DNA of 64,000 nucleotides from Burkholderiales bacterium (GTDB lineage Bacteria; Pseudomonadota; Gammaproteobacteria; Burkholderiales; Usitatibacteraceae): the NCBI GenBank assembly GCA_025360815.1, contig JANYBL010000097.1, forward strand, positions 1-64,000, read 5' to 3'. Position numbers and translations under genes: made by a program. Below are positions 56,008-64,000 of the stretch, one piece after another. Below the pieces are notes generated by a model that worked only from the letters and a program-made list of their open reading frames with translations, was not told the DNA's origin and did no database searches. The first letter of the stretch is position 1; every line of letters starts with the position of its first letter.

Positions 56008-57261
56008 CTATTTGATCGCGTCCATCAGCGATAGCATTGGATCCAAAATTAAAAACATAATTAAACCGATGATCAGCGCAAGCCCAATAATCATCACCGG
56101 CTGTAGTAGCGCCAACGCACGTTTTGTGGCAGCAGCCACTTGCCGGTCGTAGACTTCGGCGACTTGAAACAGCATTTCATCTAAGCGTCCCGTTTCTTCT
56201 CCGACGCTAATCATTTGCGTGGCGAGCTTGGGGAATACCCCAGTTTCCATCATAGGTTTGGCCATCCCACGACCCTCTTTTAATTCACGCGCCACAAAAT
56301 CCACTGCCTCGCGAAACACCGCGTTGCCGAGCGTATCTTTCAAAATGGTGAGGGACGCCAACAACGGCACACCGTTTTGCAACAACGTGCCGAGTGATCG
56401 AGAAAATTTTGCCATTTCGATCCGCGCAACCAGACCGCCCGCAATCGGCCATGTCAGCAATTTTCGATCCCACTTCGCTCTGGATCCGGGATGGGAAAAC
56501 GAACGCATAACAATCCATAAAGCCGTTGCAACGCCAATTACTAACAGCAGCCAATAATCGCGAAAAAAAGTGCTAGCCGCTAGCAATCCTTGCGTGCCCA
56601 ATGATAGCGTTGCCCCCGATTGCTCAAAAATTTGCTTGAACTGTGGCACCACCGCCGTCAAAATAACAATGATTGAAACGACGGAAACCAACATTAAAAT
56701 CACCGGGTAAATCATTGCGGATTTGACGCCCTCTTTTAATTCCATCGCGCGATCCAAATGATCTGCCAAGCGCATCAACACCGCACCCAATGCGCCGCCC
56801 GCTTCGCCAGCTTTAACCATATTGATATAAAAACGCGAAAACACATCGCGATGCTGATCAAGCGCTTTTGAGAGAGCGGTACCGCCGCGAACTTCGTTGC
56901 GGATAGTCGTGAGCAGCGCCGCGATTTTTTCACGCTCGGCCAGGTTAATCAAAATCTCAAAGCTACGATCCAATGGCAGGCCAGCCTTCAACAACGTCGC
57001 AAGTTCACGGGTGATCAGCGATAAATCCGTGGCGTTTAAAGTTGCGCCCGCAAACAGTGATCTGCGGGGTGCGGACGCTCGAAGCCCGATCCCTGAAGGC
57101 AATGCGCTGGTGTTACCAGCAGCATCAACCTCTGCTGCCCGAATCGGAATCAAACCGAGCGATTGTAAATGTGCAATGACACCCGATTGCGTTGTGCCTT
57201 CGAGCACACCTTCTTTGATGTCGCCCTCCGCACTAACGGCTTTATATTGGAAGAGCGGCAT
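56008..57261 (-). CDS. gspF: Type II secretion inner-membrane protein GspF
   Basis: Platform protein of 417 residues with two T2SSF domains (the first with TDLSLITRELATLLKAGLPL, the second with FSRSLGTLLQNGVPLLASLT) and membrane helices such as VILMLVSVVSIIVILTAVVP. It interacts with GspE and GspL. The gene lies 9 bases after gspE on the same strand. Confidence 0.96.
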   Translation of the reverse strand: MPLFQYKAVSAEGDIKEGVLEGTTQSGVIAHLQSLGLIPIRAAEVDAAGNTSALPSGIGLRASAPRRSLFAGATLNATDLSLITRELATLLKAGLPLDRSFEILINLAEREKIAALLTTIRNEVRGGTALSKALDQHRDVFSRFYINMVKAGEAGGALGAVLMRLADHLDRAMELKEGVKSAMIYPVILMLVSVVSIIVILTAVVPQFKQIFEQSGATLSLGTQGLLAASTFFRDYWLLLVIGVATALWIVMRSFSHPGSRAKWDRKLLTWPIAGGLVARIEMAKFSRSLGTLLQNGVPLLASLTILKDTLGNAVFREAVDFVARELKEGRGMAKPMMETGVFPKLATQMISVGEETGRLDEMLFQVAEVYDRQVAAATKRALALLQPVMIIGLALIIGLIMFLILDPMLSLMDAIK

Positions 57262-57270
57262 TATCGCTTT

Positions 57271-59052
57271 CTAATCCTCGCGAGTAACACGCAAGACTTC
57301 ATCCATCGTCGTCACACCCAACACCGCTTTTTTCAAACCGTTCTCATACATCGTTTCCATCCCCTCGCCAATGGCGGCGGTACGCAGCTCGCCCGATGTG
57401 GCGTGGCGCATCACTAGGCTCCTGAGGCCATCACTCATCGGCATGATTTCCATAATGGATTCACGACCAAAGTATCCAGTGTGGCCGCAGTGTTCGCAGC
57501 CTTTCGCTTGATGAAGCGTAATGCGCTCATCGCCGGCCGGGTTTGCTAAAAATCGTCGCAAGCCCATTTGCGCAACCACTTCTTCCACCGGGTGATAAGG
57601 CTCTTTGCAATGCGTGCACAGCAGCCGCACCAAGCGTTGTGCCTGAATGCCGACTACGGTGGAGGTCAACAAATAATCATCGACCCCCATATCAAGTAAG
57701 CGATTAAGCGATGACGCAGCATCGTTGGTATGCAAGGTGCTCAAAACCAAGTGCCCGGTGAGGGCGGACTGCACCGCGATTTGCGCAGTTTCCAAATCGC
57801 GGACCTCGCCAATCATGATCACGTCCGGGTCTTGGCGGACAATGGAGCGCAGCGCGTTGGCAAAGGTGAGATTAATCTGCGGCTTCACTTGAATTTGGTT
57901 GATGCCCGGCATTTGATATTCGACGGGGTCTTCAACCGTTAAGATTTTAACATCCGGCTGATTAAGCCGATCAAGTGCGGTATAGAGCGTGGTGGTTTTG
58001 CCCGAACCGGTGGGACCCGTGACTAAAATAATGCCGTGTGGTTGCGAGAGGATATCGGTGAAAATTTTTAAATTACGATCATCGAAGCCGAGCGCATGGA
58101 AATCAAGTGCTACTCCACCCTTGTCGAGAATACGCATCACCACCGATTCACCATGCATGGTGGGTACCGTTGAGACGCGCAGATCAATCTCTTTGCCCTG
58201 AATACGCAACTTGATGCGGCCGTCCTGCGGTAAACGTCGCTCGGCAATATCCAAATTCGCCATGATTTTGATCCGCGAAATCACGGCGGCCGATAAGCGT
58301 CGCGGCGGAGATTCGGTCTCGTGCAGAACACCGTCCACGCGGTAGCGAACAATTAGTCGATTCTCAAACGGCTCAATATGAATGTCCGAAGCCCGACGCT
58401 CAAGCGCATGGTTAATCACCAGATTGACGAGGCGGATGACCGGCGCTTCGGAGGCAAGATCTTTAAGTTGCTCGATGTCACCAAATTCCTGCTCTTCATC
58501 GCGCGTTGAAATATTGTCGACAATCTGACCCATCGACGATTTGCCGTTGCCGTACAAACGATCAAACAACAACTCAAAATCATTCAGTGGCAGGAGCTTG
58601 GTACGAATACGCTTTTGTGTGGCCGCGCCAAAGGCTTGCAGCGTGTAAGCGTCGGCCGGATCAGTCATCGCCACCAACACCTCATCGTCGGTGTCGGACA
58701 ACGGAATGGCACGCGACTCGTGAATAAAACGCGATGAAACGGACTCTTCGAGAACCGGCAATTCGGGGAACTCGCTCGCCTCGACAATCACCCATCCGCG
58801 TTGATGCGCGAGGGCTTCGGCCAAATCGCGGCTGGATACCATACCAAGCCTGGTTAAAATGGAGCCTAATTTTTCAGTCGAGCCAAGCTCTACGCGAGCC
58901 GATTCTTGCACCTTGAGCGCGCGGTCCAAATTCGCGGCATCAAGCTTGCCGCGCGACACCAGAATTTCGCCTAATTTTTCTACGGTAGATACCAACTTAC
59001 GCTTTCTTAGCCGGCCATTAAATTGAGTCCCAAAGTATAGCAGCCGCACCAT
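57271..59052 (-). CDS. gspE: Type II secretion ATPase GspE
   Basis: Cytoplasmic hexameric ATPase of 593 residues powering pseudopilus assembly. Seen: an N-terminal MshEN-type domain, Walker A GPTGSGKTTTLYTALD, Asp box ILTVEDPVEYQMPGINQ, Walker B VIMIGEVRDLETAQIA, His box GHLVLSTLHTNDAASS, and the tetracysteine Zn motif (LLCTHCKEP, GCEHCG). First gene of the eleven-gene operon. ATG 59052 is assumed; a TTG at 58995 could start the conserved part. Confidence 0.95.
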   Translation of the reverse strand: MVRLLYFGTQFNGRLRKRKLVSTVEKLGEILVSRGKLDAANLDRALKVQESARVELGSTEKLGSILTRLGMVSSRDLAEALAHQRGWVIVEASEFPELPVLEESVSSRFIHESRAIPLSDTDDEVLVAMTDPADAYTLQAFGAATQKRIRTKLLPLNDFELLFDRLYGNGKSSMGQIVDNISTRDEEQEFGDIEQLKDLASEAPVIRLVNLVINHALERRASDIHIEPFENRLIVRYRVDGVLHETESPPRRLSAAVISRIKIMANLDIAERRLPQDGRIKLRIQGKEIDLRVSTVPTMHGESVVMRILDKGGVALDFHALGFDDRNLKIFTDILSQPHGIILVTGPTGSGKTTTLYTALDRLNQPDVKILTVEDPVEYQMPGINQIQVKPQINLTFANALRSIVRQDPDVIMIGEVRDLETAQIAVQSALTGHLVLSTLHTNDAASSLNRLLDMGVDDYLLTSTVVGIQAQRLVRLLCTHCKEPYHPVEEVVAQMGLRRFLANPAGDERITLHQAKGCEHCGHTGYFGRESIMEIMPMSDGLRSLVMRHATSGELRTAAIGEGMETMYENGLKKAVLGVTTMDEVLRVTRED

Positions 59053-59082
59053 TAGCCGCGGCGGCTTCCTTACTTTTAACTC

Positions 59083-59112
59083 AACTCAGCACAACTCAGC
59101 ACAACTCAACAC
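59083..59112. repeat. Three 10-bp direct repeats upstream of gspE
   Basis: AACTCAGCAC occurs twice, then the variant AACTCAACAC, about 30 bases before the gspE start within the 182-bp gap. A period near one helical turn fits either a regulator site or simple duplication. The rest of the gap shows no further element I can support. Confidence 0.45.
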
Positions 59113-59234
59113 AGCGCCCCAACTTTATTCTTATACTTTGAGGGCAGTCAACGATTTAAGTTCGCATTAGCACGTCGGCGTTATAGAGCTTGCCCTATAA
59201 AATGCAATATTAAAACCCATTGCGGGCGACATGC

Positions 59235-60200
59235 TCACTTTCTGAAAGGAAGGCCTAATTGTTTTAAATACAGGGGAAATTTTTCTAGGTTTTGGCGCAT
59301 GGTCATTAGAAACTGCTCGAAAACCGCAGTATTAATTTGCTGGCTTCTTAAATGTTCCAAAATAGCGTCTTGAACATTTTCGCCGCAAATGCCCGATTGC
59401 CAGCAAAGTTGCTCGCTCACGATGCCGCCGCTCCTACAGTCATCACCCATTTGGCACAATAAAAATGGAACGGCAAGGATTCGTAGTGCTGAAGCTTGTT
59501 CTGGCGGATAATCTTTTGTCAGGGCTCCGCTATTGGCGAGGCCGGCATACAAAAATCCTTCCATTGCGCCCAGCATGGGTTCCGAAATAATTTTCTCCAT
59601 AAATTCTTTTGTGGCAACAGCATCACTACCAAAATTTTCTTTCTGCCCCGCTTTTACCAATCTGCGCCATTGTGAAGTGTTGGGTTGTGCATTAAATGCC
59701 ACCCATTCATCGGCAGAGAGTGGTGAGCCTTCAAACAGTTTTGAGCATGCTTCAATGGATCGCGAGAGGGCGATCTGCCTTGTTGCTGGCGTCGCGCGCC
59801 CATACAATAGCTTATCAGTTTCACTTAGTTTCGCTACTGCATTAGCGCTGTCCTCAACAGTTTTCGCCGCTCCCCCGGGGCTCAAAAAGGACAAGCACTG
59901 TGTGTTTACACGCAAGCGAGCGTAATCGAGTTTCGCCATTTTATCGGATCGCAGGAGCGACCTTACTGGCTCGTTGAATAGCCCGATGCCGCTATTATTC
60001 AAAGCTCGTGACGTTAATTCATTACTTGTAGAAGTCACGACACTGCTGTGCTTAATGTCGGCAGCGACTGAAATCGGTTTTAGGTCAGTTGGAGCTGAAG
60101 AAACTGCTGCGTCTTCTTTATTGCTGGTTTGAAAGTACCAAACGCCCGCACCAATGATCGCTAGCCCCAAAAATATGTAAATTGTTTTTTTAATTCGCAC
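59235..60200 (-). CDS. Anchored Cys-rich hypothetical protein
   Basis: Unrecognised 321-residue protein. An N-terminal hydrophobic anchor (TIYIFLGLAIIGAGVWYF) follows a KK charge cluster, so the bulk is extracytoplasmic. The C-terminal half has cysteines grouped as LLCQMGDDCRS and LCWQSGICGEN, likely disulfides. It is encoded on the same strand as, and 87 bases downstream of, the interrupted secreted-protein gene, and upstream of the T2SS operon. A role with T2SS or polysaccharide export is only a guess from position. Confidence 0.7.
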   Translation of the reverse strand: MRIKKTIYIFLGLAIIGAGVWYFQTSNKEDAAVSSAPTDLKPISVAADIKHSSVVTSTSNELTSRALNNSGIGLFNEPVRSLLRSDKMAKLDYARLRVNTQCLSFLSPGGAAKTVEDSANAVAKLSETDKLLYGRATPATRQIALSRSIEACSKLFEGSPLSADEWVAFNAQPNTSQWRRLVKAGQKENFGSDAVATKEFMEKIISEPMLGAMEGFLYAGLANSGALTKDYPPEQASALRILAVPFLLCQMGDDCRSGGIVSEQLCWQSGICGENVQDAILEHLRSQQINTAVFEQFLMTMRQNLEKFPLYLKQLGLPFRK

Positions 60201-60286
60201 TGGGTTTCTGCCCTGCTAGCACGGGTTTGTGTTGGCACAATCATTGACAGCTGCCTCTACCCCAACTGCCGAGGCGCAAAGACTAA

Positions 60287-60673
60287 CTAGCCCCCAAACC
60301 CTTGGCAGACTCCTCTATTTAGCGTCGTTATGTCACCAACAGTCATTCGTGTACTCCATCCGGGGGTGCAGCTTTGTGACGCTTTTTTGCAAAAACGCTT
60401 GTCCGATTTAATGAGATCCGTAAACAGTGGCAAGGGAGGTGGGGTTGGATCAGAGGGAGGTAAAGTTCCGGTAGCTAGAGCCCATAACCAACCTAAAAAT
60501 GACAACAGCTCGGTTGTGCCAGCTGAATCAGATAAATCGCCTAACGTACGGCCGGTAACAACTATTCTTTCCAATTTCACTTCCGGTTCGGGCGGCGGCG
60601 GTGTTTATGCGAAAGCCAGCGAGTTAAATGCGAAGAACAATACCAACGCAAGCGATCTTGTTACAACATTCAT
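60287..60673 (-). pseudogene. Secreted-protein gene interrupted by an in-frame TAA
   Basis: From ATG 60673 (with AGGGGG upstream) the frame encodes a textbook 22-residue signal peptide MNVVTRSLALVLFFAFNS and LAFA, then TAA at 60605-60607, then continues open for 105 codons to TAG at 60287. The downstream part opens TPPPPEPEVKLERIVVTGR and ends in a Cys-rich segment. A CAA would give the common AFAQT cleavage site, so a CAA to TAA change is likely. Alternatives are stop readthrough, sequencing error, or internal initiation at GTG 60580. No family recognised beyond the IVVTG fragment. Confidence 0.6.
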
Positions 60674-60990
60674 GACGATTCCCCCTTTGTGAAATTGAGC
60701 AAATTAACGATAAATCTTGATGAAAATCAATGTAACTGGATTTTTTGGCGGGGTCAAGCGTTATGTGAATAAAATATTTTACTTGGTAAAAAACTAACTA
60801 TTGCTGAACTTGCTCGGGACTAATTTGAATGAGAAAGCGTGTATTTGCGGCTCGACGCTCATTGCTATTCAATCTTATTATGCGTTGATTTGAATTTTAA
60901 ATGTTCATTTCGCGTAGCCTCGCCCGTTTGAGATTTTGTGTGCGTAGACGCAAATGCTGGACGACTGGCGAGACAATATCTGAAAAAATA
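60674..60990. other. AT-rich intergenic stretch, no gene seen
   Basis: This 317-bp interval lies between the stop of the large glycosyltransferase and the start of the interrupted gene on the minus strand. Its AT content is visibly higher than neighbours. On the minus strand, TTGATT with GTTAAT about 16 bases on is a possible promoter for the two genes downstream; nothing more can be supported. Confidence 0.3.
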
Positions 60991-62973
60991 TTATTTAAAC
61001 AGCCTTGCAACTTCCCTTCTGAGGTAATTGCGCAAAGCGCGTACTGGGTTGGTGTTGGGCGAGCGGCAATTCGAAACGTTAGCTGCCGCCACTAGCATCG
61101 CCAAGAATGGTGTCAACACCGCCCGCGTCTCAAATTTAGCTTTAACGTCGTTCAGTGCATGCTCGGCAATCGCATGGCGTACGGCCGCATCATCAATCAG
61201 CCGTTCGATTTGCGTACGCCAACTCGCCACCGTGTCATCAGCCAACAGCCCATTTTCGCCATCGCGTACATAATCGGTATAGGGCTGCGTATTCGAATAG
61301 ACGCCCGCCGCACCACACGCCGTGATTTCGAGATATTTGTTTGGGCATTTACTGGCTTCAAAACGGGTACTGCCAACGGGCGCAATCAGTACATCTGGCG
61401 CGGCTTTGCAAACTATTTTGGCGTATGCAGCGTAGCTAAATTGATACGGCTGAAATGTAACTCGCCCTTCAGGGAGGACTGAGAGTTCTACCGGTAGTGC
61501 GTTCGACATAACGAAAATTTTTACTGCCGGCCGCGCGTGGGCGATTTCAACTAAGGCTTGAAACGGCTGCGCATTTTTGCGTATAGAGCCGACGTAACCA
61601 ATGGTAACGTTACTACTTCCAACACGGGGCTGGCGTGGGAACGAAGCTAACGCTACATTTGTCGGCAGCAGCGTAAGGCGGTTAGTATTTTTTACATAAG
61701 GCTGTAAATCATCCGCCAAATGTTGGTTGTAGGTCAGCACGGTATCAGCGTTTTTCATGCAGTGCATGAATTGCTCAAACACCGGCTTGCCTGGCGTAAA
61801 TAGTGGCGCGTATTCAGCCCATTCACGCCCCAGCCAAAACCAGTTGTCGTCCAACATGTATAGCGTGGCGATGTTGTTCGCGTTGCAAAAATCCATCAAT
61901 GCCACGCCATTTTTACTTTTCACCCGGCTGAAAATAACCAGATCGCTGTCGGCCAAATCATCAGGGTGAGCGATGTCGTCAATGATCGAGCGCCACGACA
62001 GCAATCCCCAGTTTTTGACCAACGCAAAATAATTAAAAAAACAAAGCTGGTTGTGTACCGGTTCATTCACGCCGCCCAGCACCGTAATGCGAAGGCCCGC
62101 GCCGCCATTGACTTTCCGAGCATGTTGCACTTTCTGTTGCAGCGATCGTGACAACTGCGTCCATTGCGAATCGGAGCGCCAATCAATCGATTTTTCCAAG
62201 GTGCCCATCATGACTCGCACAGCGTCATCGGTCAGCGCGGCTAACGGCGCTGCAAACCGATAGCGATGCCAACTTTCTACCGGAATCGGTTGTAAGGGAA
62301 GGCTTTCGATTTTCGTCACTTCGCTGGCACGCAACGTGAAGTCCCACCAAAAACAGCGCTGTAGCAAAGCGTTTTCGGTGAAGCCCAATCGCCGGACAAA
62401 ATCTGTTTTAACGAGCGCATTCGCCATCGGCACCAGGTCCAGCATTTGCAGCCAGGCGTGCGGATAATCGCTGGAGAAGCCGTCGTCAGGATGTACCAGC
62501 TGGCTCTCGGTACTGCCGATCGCTTGCAAGCGCGATTCACCCGCGCCGCGATAACCCGCGATGATGTTAGCGTTTCGCACCAAAGCGCCCGTTAGCAATT
62601 CCGCCTTGTTTGCATACCACGTGCTGATTTCTGTACCCGGCCAGCAAAATGAAACCCAGTCGGTTTTAACCGCTGCGACAGCTCGATTCGCCAACACCCC
62701 AGGCAAATCGGTGACATGCTCTAGCGTGACCACCGTGAGCCAAGGCGCCGTCAGTAAATCATCTGGTAATGCTCGGCGCCAATCGGCGCCATCGATCGCC
62801 ACGGTAACGGAATCACTACTGGTCGACACTTCGCCGGCAACATCCGCACTCAGTTCAACAAAATAACGAAGCTCGCGCAGCAGACGAATCGCTTCATCTC
62901 TCAACGCATGAATGTCGCCAACGATCAGCGCAATGGTAGTGACGGCGGCGGAGCTGTCGGCATTGGAGGACAT
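60991..62973 (-). CDS. Large glycosyltransferase (GT4-like C-terminus)
   Basis: 660-residue protein. The N-terminal part resembles GT-A-type nucleotide-sugar binding regions but without a clear DxD. The C-terminal 350 residues show a GT-B fold with IGYVGSIRKNAQPFQALVEI, APVGSTRFEASKCPNKYLE and ACGAAGVYSNTQPYTDYV, the glycosyltransferase group 1 pattern. It may be a two-domain enzyme of O-antigen or capsule synthesis. It sits 12 bases from the ABC transporter ATPase gene, in one operon with it. Substrate unknown. Confidence 0.75.
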   Translation of the reverse strand: MSSNADSSAAVTTIALIVGDIHALRDEAIRLLRELRYFVELSADVAGEVSTSSDSVTVAIDGADWRRALPDDLLTAPWLTVVTLEHVTDLPGVLANRAVAAVKTDWVSFCWPGTEISTWYANKAELLTGALVRNANIIAGYRGAGESRLQAIGSTESQLVHPDDGFSSDYPHAWLQMLDLVPMANALVKTDFVRRLGFTENALLQRCFWWDFTLRASEVTKIESLPLQPIPVESWHRYRFAAPLAALTDDAVRVMMGTLEKSIDWRSDSQWTQLSRSLQQKVQHARKVNGGAGLRITVLGGVNEPVHNQLCFFNYFALVKNWGLLSWRSIIDDIAHPDDLADSDLVIFSRVKSKNGVALMDFCNANNIATLYMLDDNWFWLGREWAEYAPLFTPGKPVFEQFMHCMKNADTVLTYNQHLADDLQPYVKNTNRLTLLPTNVALASFPRQPRVGSSNVTIGYVGSIRKNAQPFQALVEIAHARPAVKIFVMSNALPVELSVLPEGRVTFQPYQFSYAAYAKIVCKAAPDVLIAPVGSTRFEASKCPNKYLEITACGAAGVYSNTQPYTDYVRDGENGLLADDTVASWRTQIERLIDDAAVRHAIAEHALNDVKAKFETRAVLTPFLAMLVAAANVSNCRSPNTNPVRALRNYLRREVARLFK

Positions 62974-62985
62974 GGATTCGCCCGT

Positions 62986-63753
62986 CTAGACTCGCGCGGG
63001 GCTCAGGACCGAATTTTTATAATGCTGCACCACATCCGCCGTTGGCCCGTCCTCCCGGATGACGCCGTGATCCATCCAGATCGTACGGTTGCAATATTCG
63101 GTTAGCAGCTCCATCGAGTGTGACGAAAAAACTAAAATCTTTCCCTGATCCATAAATTCACGCATGCGTTTATTCGCCTTTTCGGTGAACGATAAATCGC
63201 CCGCGCCCATTACTTCATCGAGCAATAGAATTTCGGGGTTCACGGCCGTGGAAACGGCAAACGCCAAGCGCACGAACATGCCGGTCGAATAGGTTCGCAC
63301 CGGATAATCCAGAAAATTTCCCAATTCGGAAAACGCGGCGATCTCCGGTAGCTTGGCTTCGATTTCATCCGGGGTCATGCCGAGCAACATGCCGCGTATA
63401 CGAATATTTTCCCAACCGGAGCGGTGATATTCAAAGCCTGTCGCGAATTCAAATAACGGGCAGACGTGACCGCGGGTCACGGCAGTGCCTGTGACAGGCG
63501 GGTAGATGCCCGCCATGACTTTCAACAGCGTGGATTTACCCGCGCCGTTGTGGCCAATCAGACCGACCCGTTCGCCCGCCACAATTTTTACACTCACACC
63601 TTTGAGCGCGTCAACAAAGGGCGCCACATTTCGCCCGCCGGGGCCATTTTTAAGTGAGGCTAAGAAGCCTTTCAGCGTCTGCCCGTCAGCATTGCCGACT
63701 TGAAAGCGGACAACGGCATCGGTGACGGTGATGGAGAGAGGGGATGAGTTCAT
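62986..63753 (-). CDS. Polysaccharide ABC transporter ATPase (Wzt/KpsT type)
   Basis: Nucleotide-binding subunit of 255 residues. Walker A is GHNGAGKSTLL, the signature is TYSTGMFVRLAFAVSTAV and Walker B is EILLLDEVMGAGD, with the H-loop in VFSSHSMELL. It lacks the C-terminal glycan-binding domain of Wzt from O-antigen systems of the Escherichia O9a kind, so it is closer to the KpsT/TagH class. The permease gene lies 10 bases upstream. Confidence 0.92.
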   Translation of the reverse strand: MNSSPLSITVTDAVVRFQVGNADGQTLKGFLASLKNGPGGRNVAPFVDALKGVSVKIVAGERVGLIGHNGAGKSTLLKVMAGIYPPVTGTAVTRGHVCPLFEFATGFEYHRSGWENIRIRGMLLGMTPDEIEAKLPEIAAFSELGNFLDYPVRTYSTGMFVRLAFAVSTAVNPEILLLDEVMGAGDLSFTEKANKRMREFMDQGKILVFSSHSMELLTEYCNRTIWMDHGVIREDGPTADVVQHYKNSVLSPARV

Positions 63754-63763
63754 ATCGATGTGT

Positions 63764-64000
63764 TCACAACATATAAACTACGCGTTTATCGAAGCGCTTG
63801 GCCACCGCAATCAACACTACAAATAGCAACACTAAATATCCGCCAGTAACCCCGTAAATTTCCATTGCGGCGGGCTCGGAAAAAACCAGTGGATGCCGTA
63901 CTACCTCAATCAGGTAATACAGTGGGTTGAGTTGATAGATAAAATCAAGTCCGCGTTCTTTTAACGTTTTTACCGGGAAGAATATTGGCGTGACGAACAT
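63764..64000 (-). CDS. Polysaccharide ABC transporter permease (Wzm type), 5' part missing
   Basis: The right window edge cuts this minus-strand gene; 78 C-terminal codons are present. They show the ABC-2 permease end: FFPVKTLKERGLDFIYQLNP, YYLIEVVRHPLVF and a last helix (YLVLLFVVLIAVAKRF). The Met at the window edge is internal, not the start. It pairs with the ATPase gene that follows. Confidence 0.88.
   Translation of the reverse strand: MFVTPIFFPVKTLKERGLDFIYQLNPLYYLIEVVRHPLVFSEPAAMEIYGVTGGYLVLLFVVLIAVAKRFDKRVVYML

Noticed and set aside
60330-60692. Plus-strand 120-codon frame opposite the interrupted secreted-protein gene
   Set aside because: The minus strand has the signal peptide, ribosome site and matching frame; the plus frame is Gly/Ser-rich antisense of Pro codons.

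Overview
The window looks like a contiguous chromosomal segment of a betaproteobacterium, most likely of the order Burkholderiales. The evidence is gene order plus protein type: nadD-rsfS-rlmH-maf-rng, leuS-lptE-holA-proA, pilT-pilU beside yggS-proC, and hisHAFIE-HIT-tatABC-protease-mscL-petABC-sspAB. Base composition looks close to 50% GC by eye. No rRNA, tRNA, CRISPR, phage or insertion sequence was seen. The species cannot be named from this window.

Layout. 1-5.6 kb: the end of a probable prepilin gene and a terminator, then a CPA2 cation/proton antiporter divergent from kdsD-kdsC-hemJ and a THUMP rRNA methyltransferase. 5.6-7.2 kb: an AraC-type regulator divergent from a 47-residue membrane protein, with a helically phased repeat array between them, and a small lipoprotein. 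7.2-11.8 kb: pilU and pilT divergent from yggS-proC-yggT. 12-14 kb: a dynamin-like GTPase. 14.2-24.5 kb: a long minus-strand housekeeping run (leuS, lptE, holA, proA, nadD, rsfS, rlmH, maf, rng).

24.5-28.8 kb is the accessory island. A GbsR/MarR-type regulator is followed on the same strand by a DCC thiol-disulfide protein, two small membrane proteins, an NAD(P)-binding SDR and a truncated DUF2867 gene. A near-identical palindrome lies before the regulator and before the DCC gene, which suggests autoregulation plus control of the operon. One membrane-protein gene is cut by an in-frame TAA, the DUF2867 gene has lost its N-terminal half, and an 8-bp tandem repeat sits between two of the genes, so the operon appears to be eroding or switchable.

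28.9-42 kb: uvrD, the histidine biosynthesis block, a HIT protein, the Tat translocase, a DegS/DegQ-type protease, mscL and the cytochrome bc1 complex (petABC). The Rieske protein has a twin-arginine N-terminus and so is a likely client of the nearby Tat genes. 42-47 kb: sspA, sspB, a CBS-pair protein, two glycosyltransferases and a DUF4254 protein. 47-59 kb: a complete type II secretion operon in the order E-F-G-H-I-J-K-L-M-N-D, the order known from the Xanthomonas Xps system. 59-64 kb: an unrecognised Cys-rich anchored protein, a secreted-protein gene whose signal peptide is followed at once by an in-frame TAA, a large glycosyltransferase, and a Wzt/Wzm-type polysaccharide ABC exporter running off the window.

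The most unusual signals are the two in-frame TAA codons inside otherwise coding-like genes, the two regulator-operator systems (AraC and GbsR), the histone-H1-like tail on RsfS and the GTPase with a duplicated C-terminal motif. All names rest on motif recognition by eye. No database search was run.
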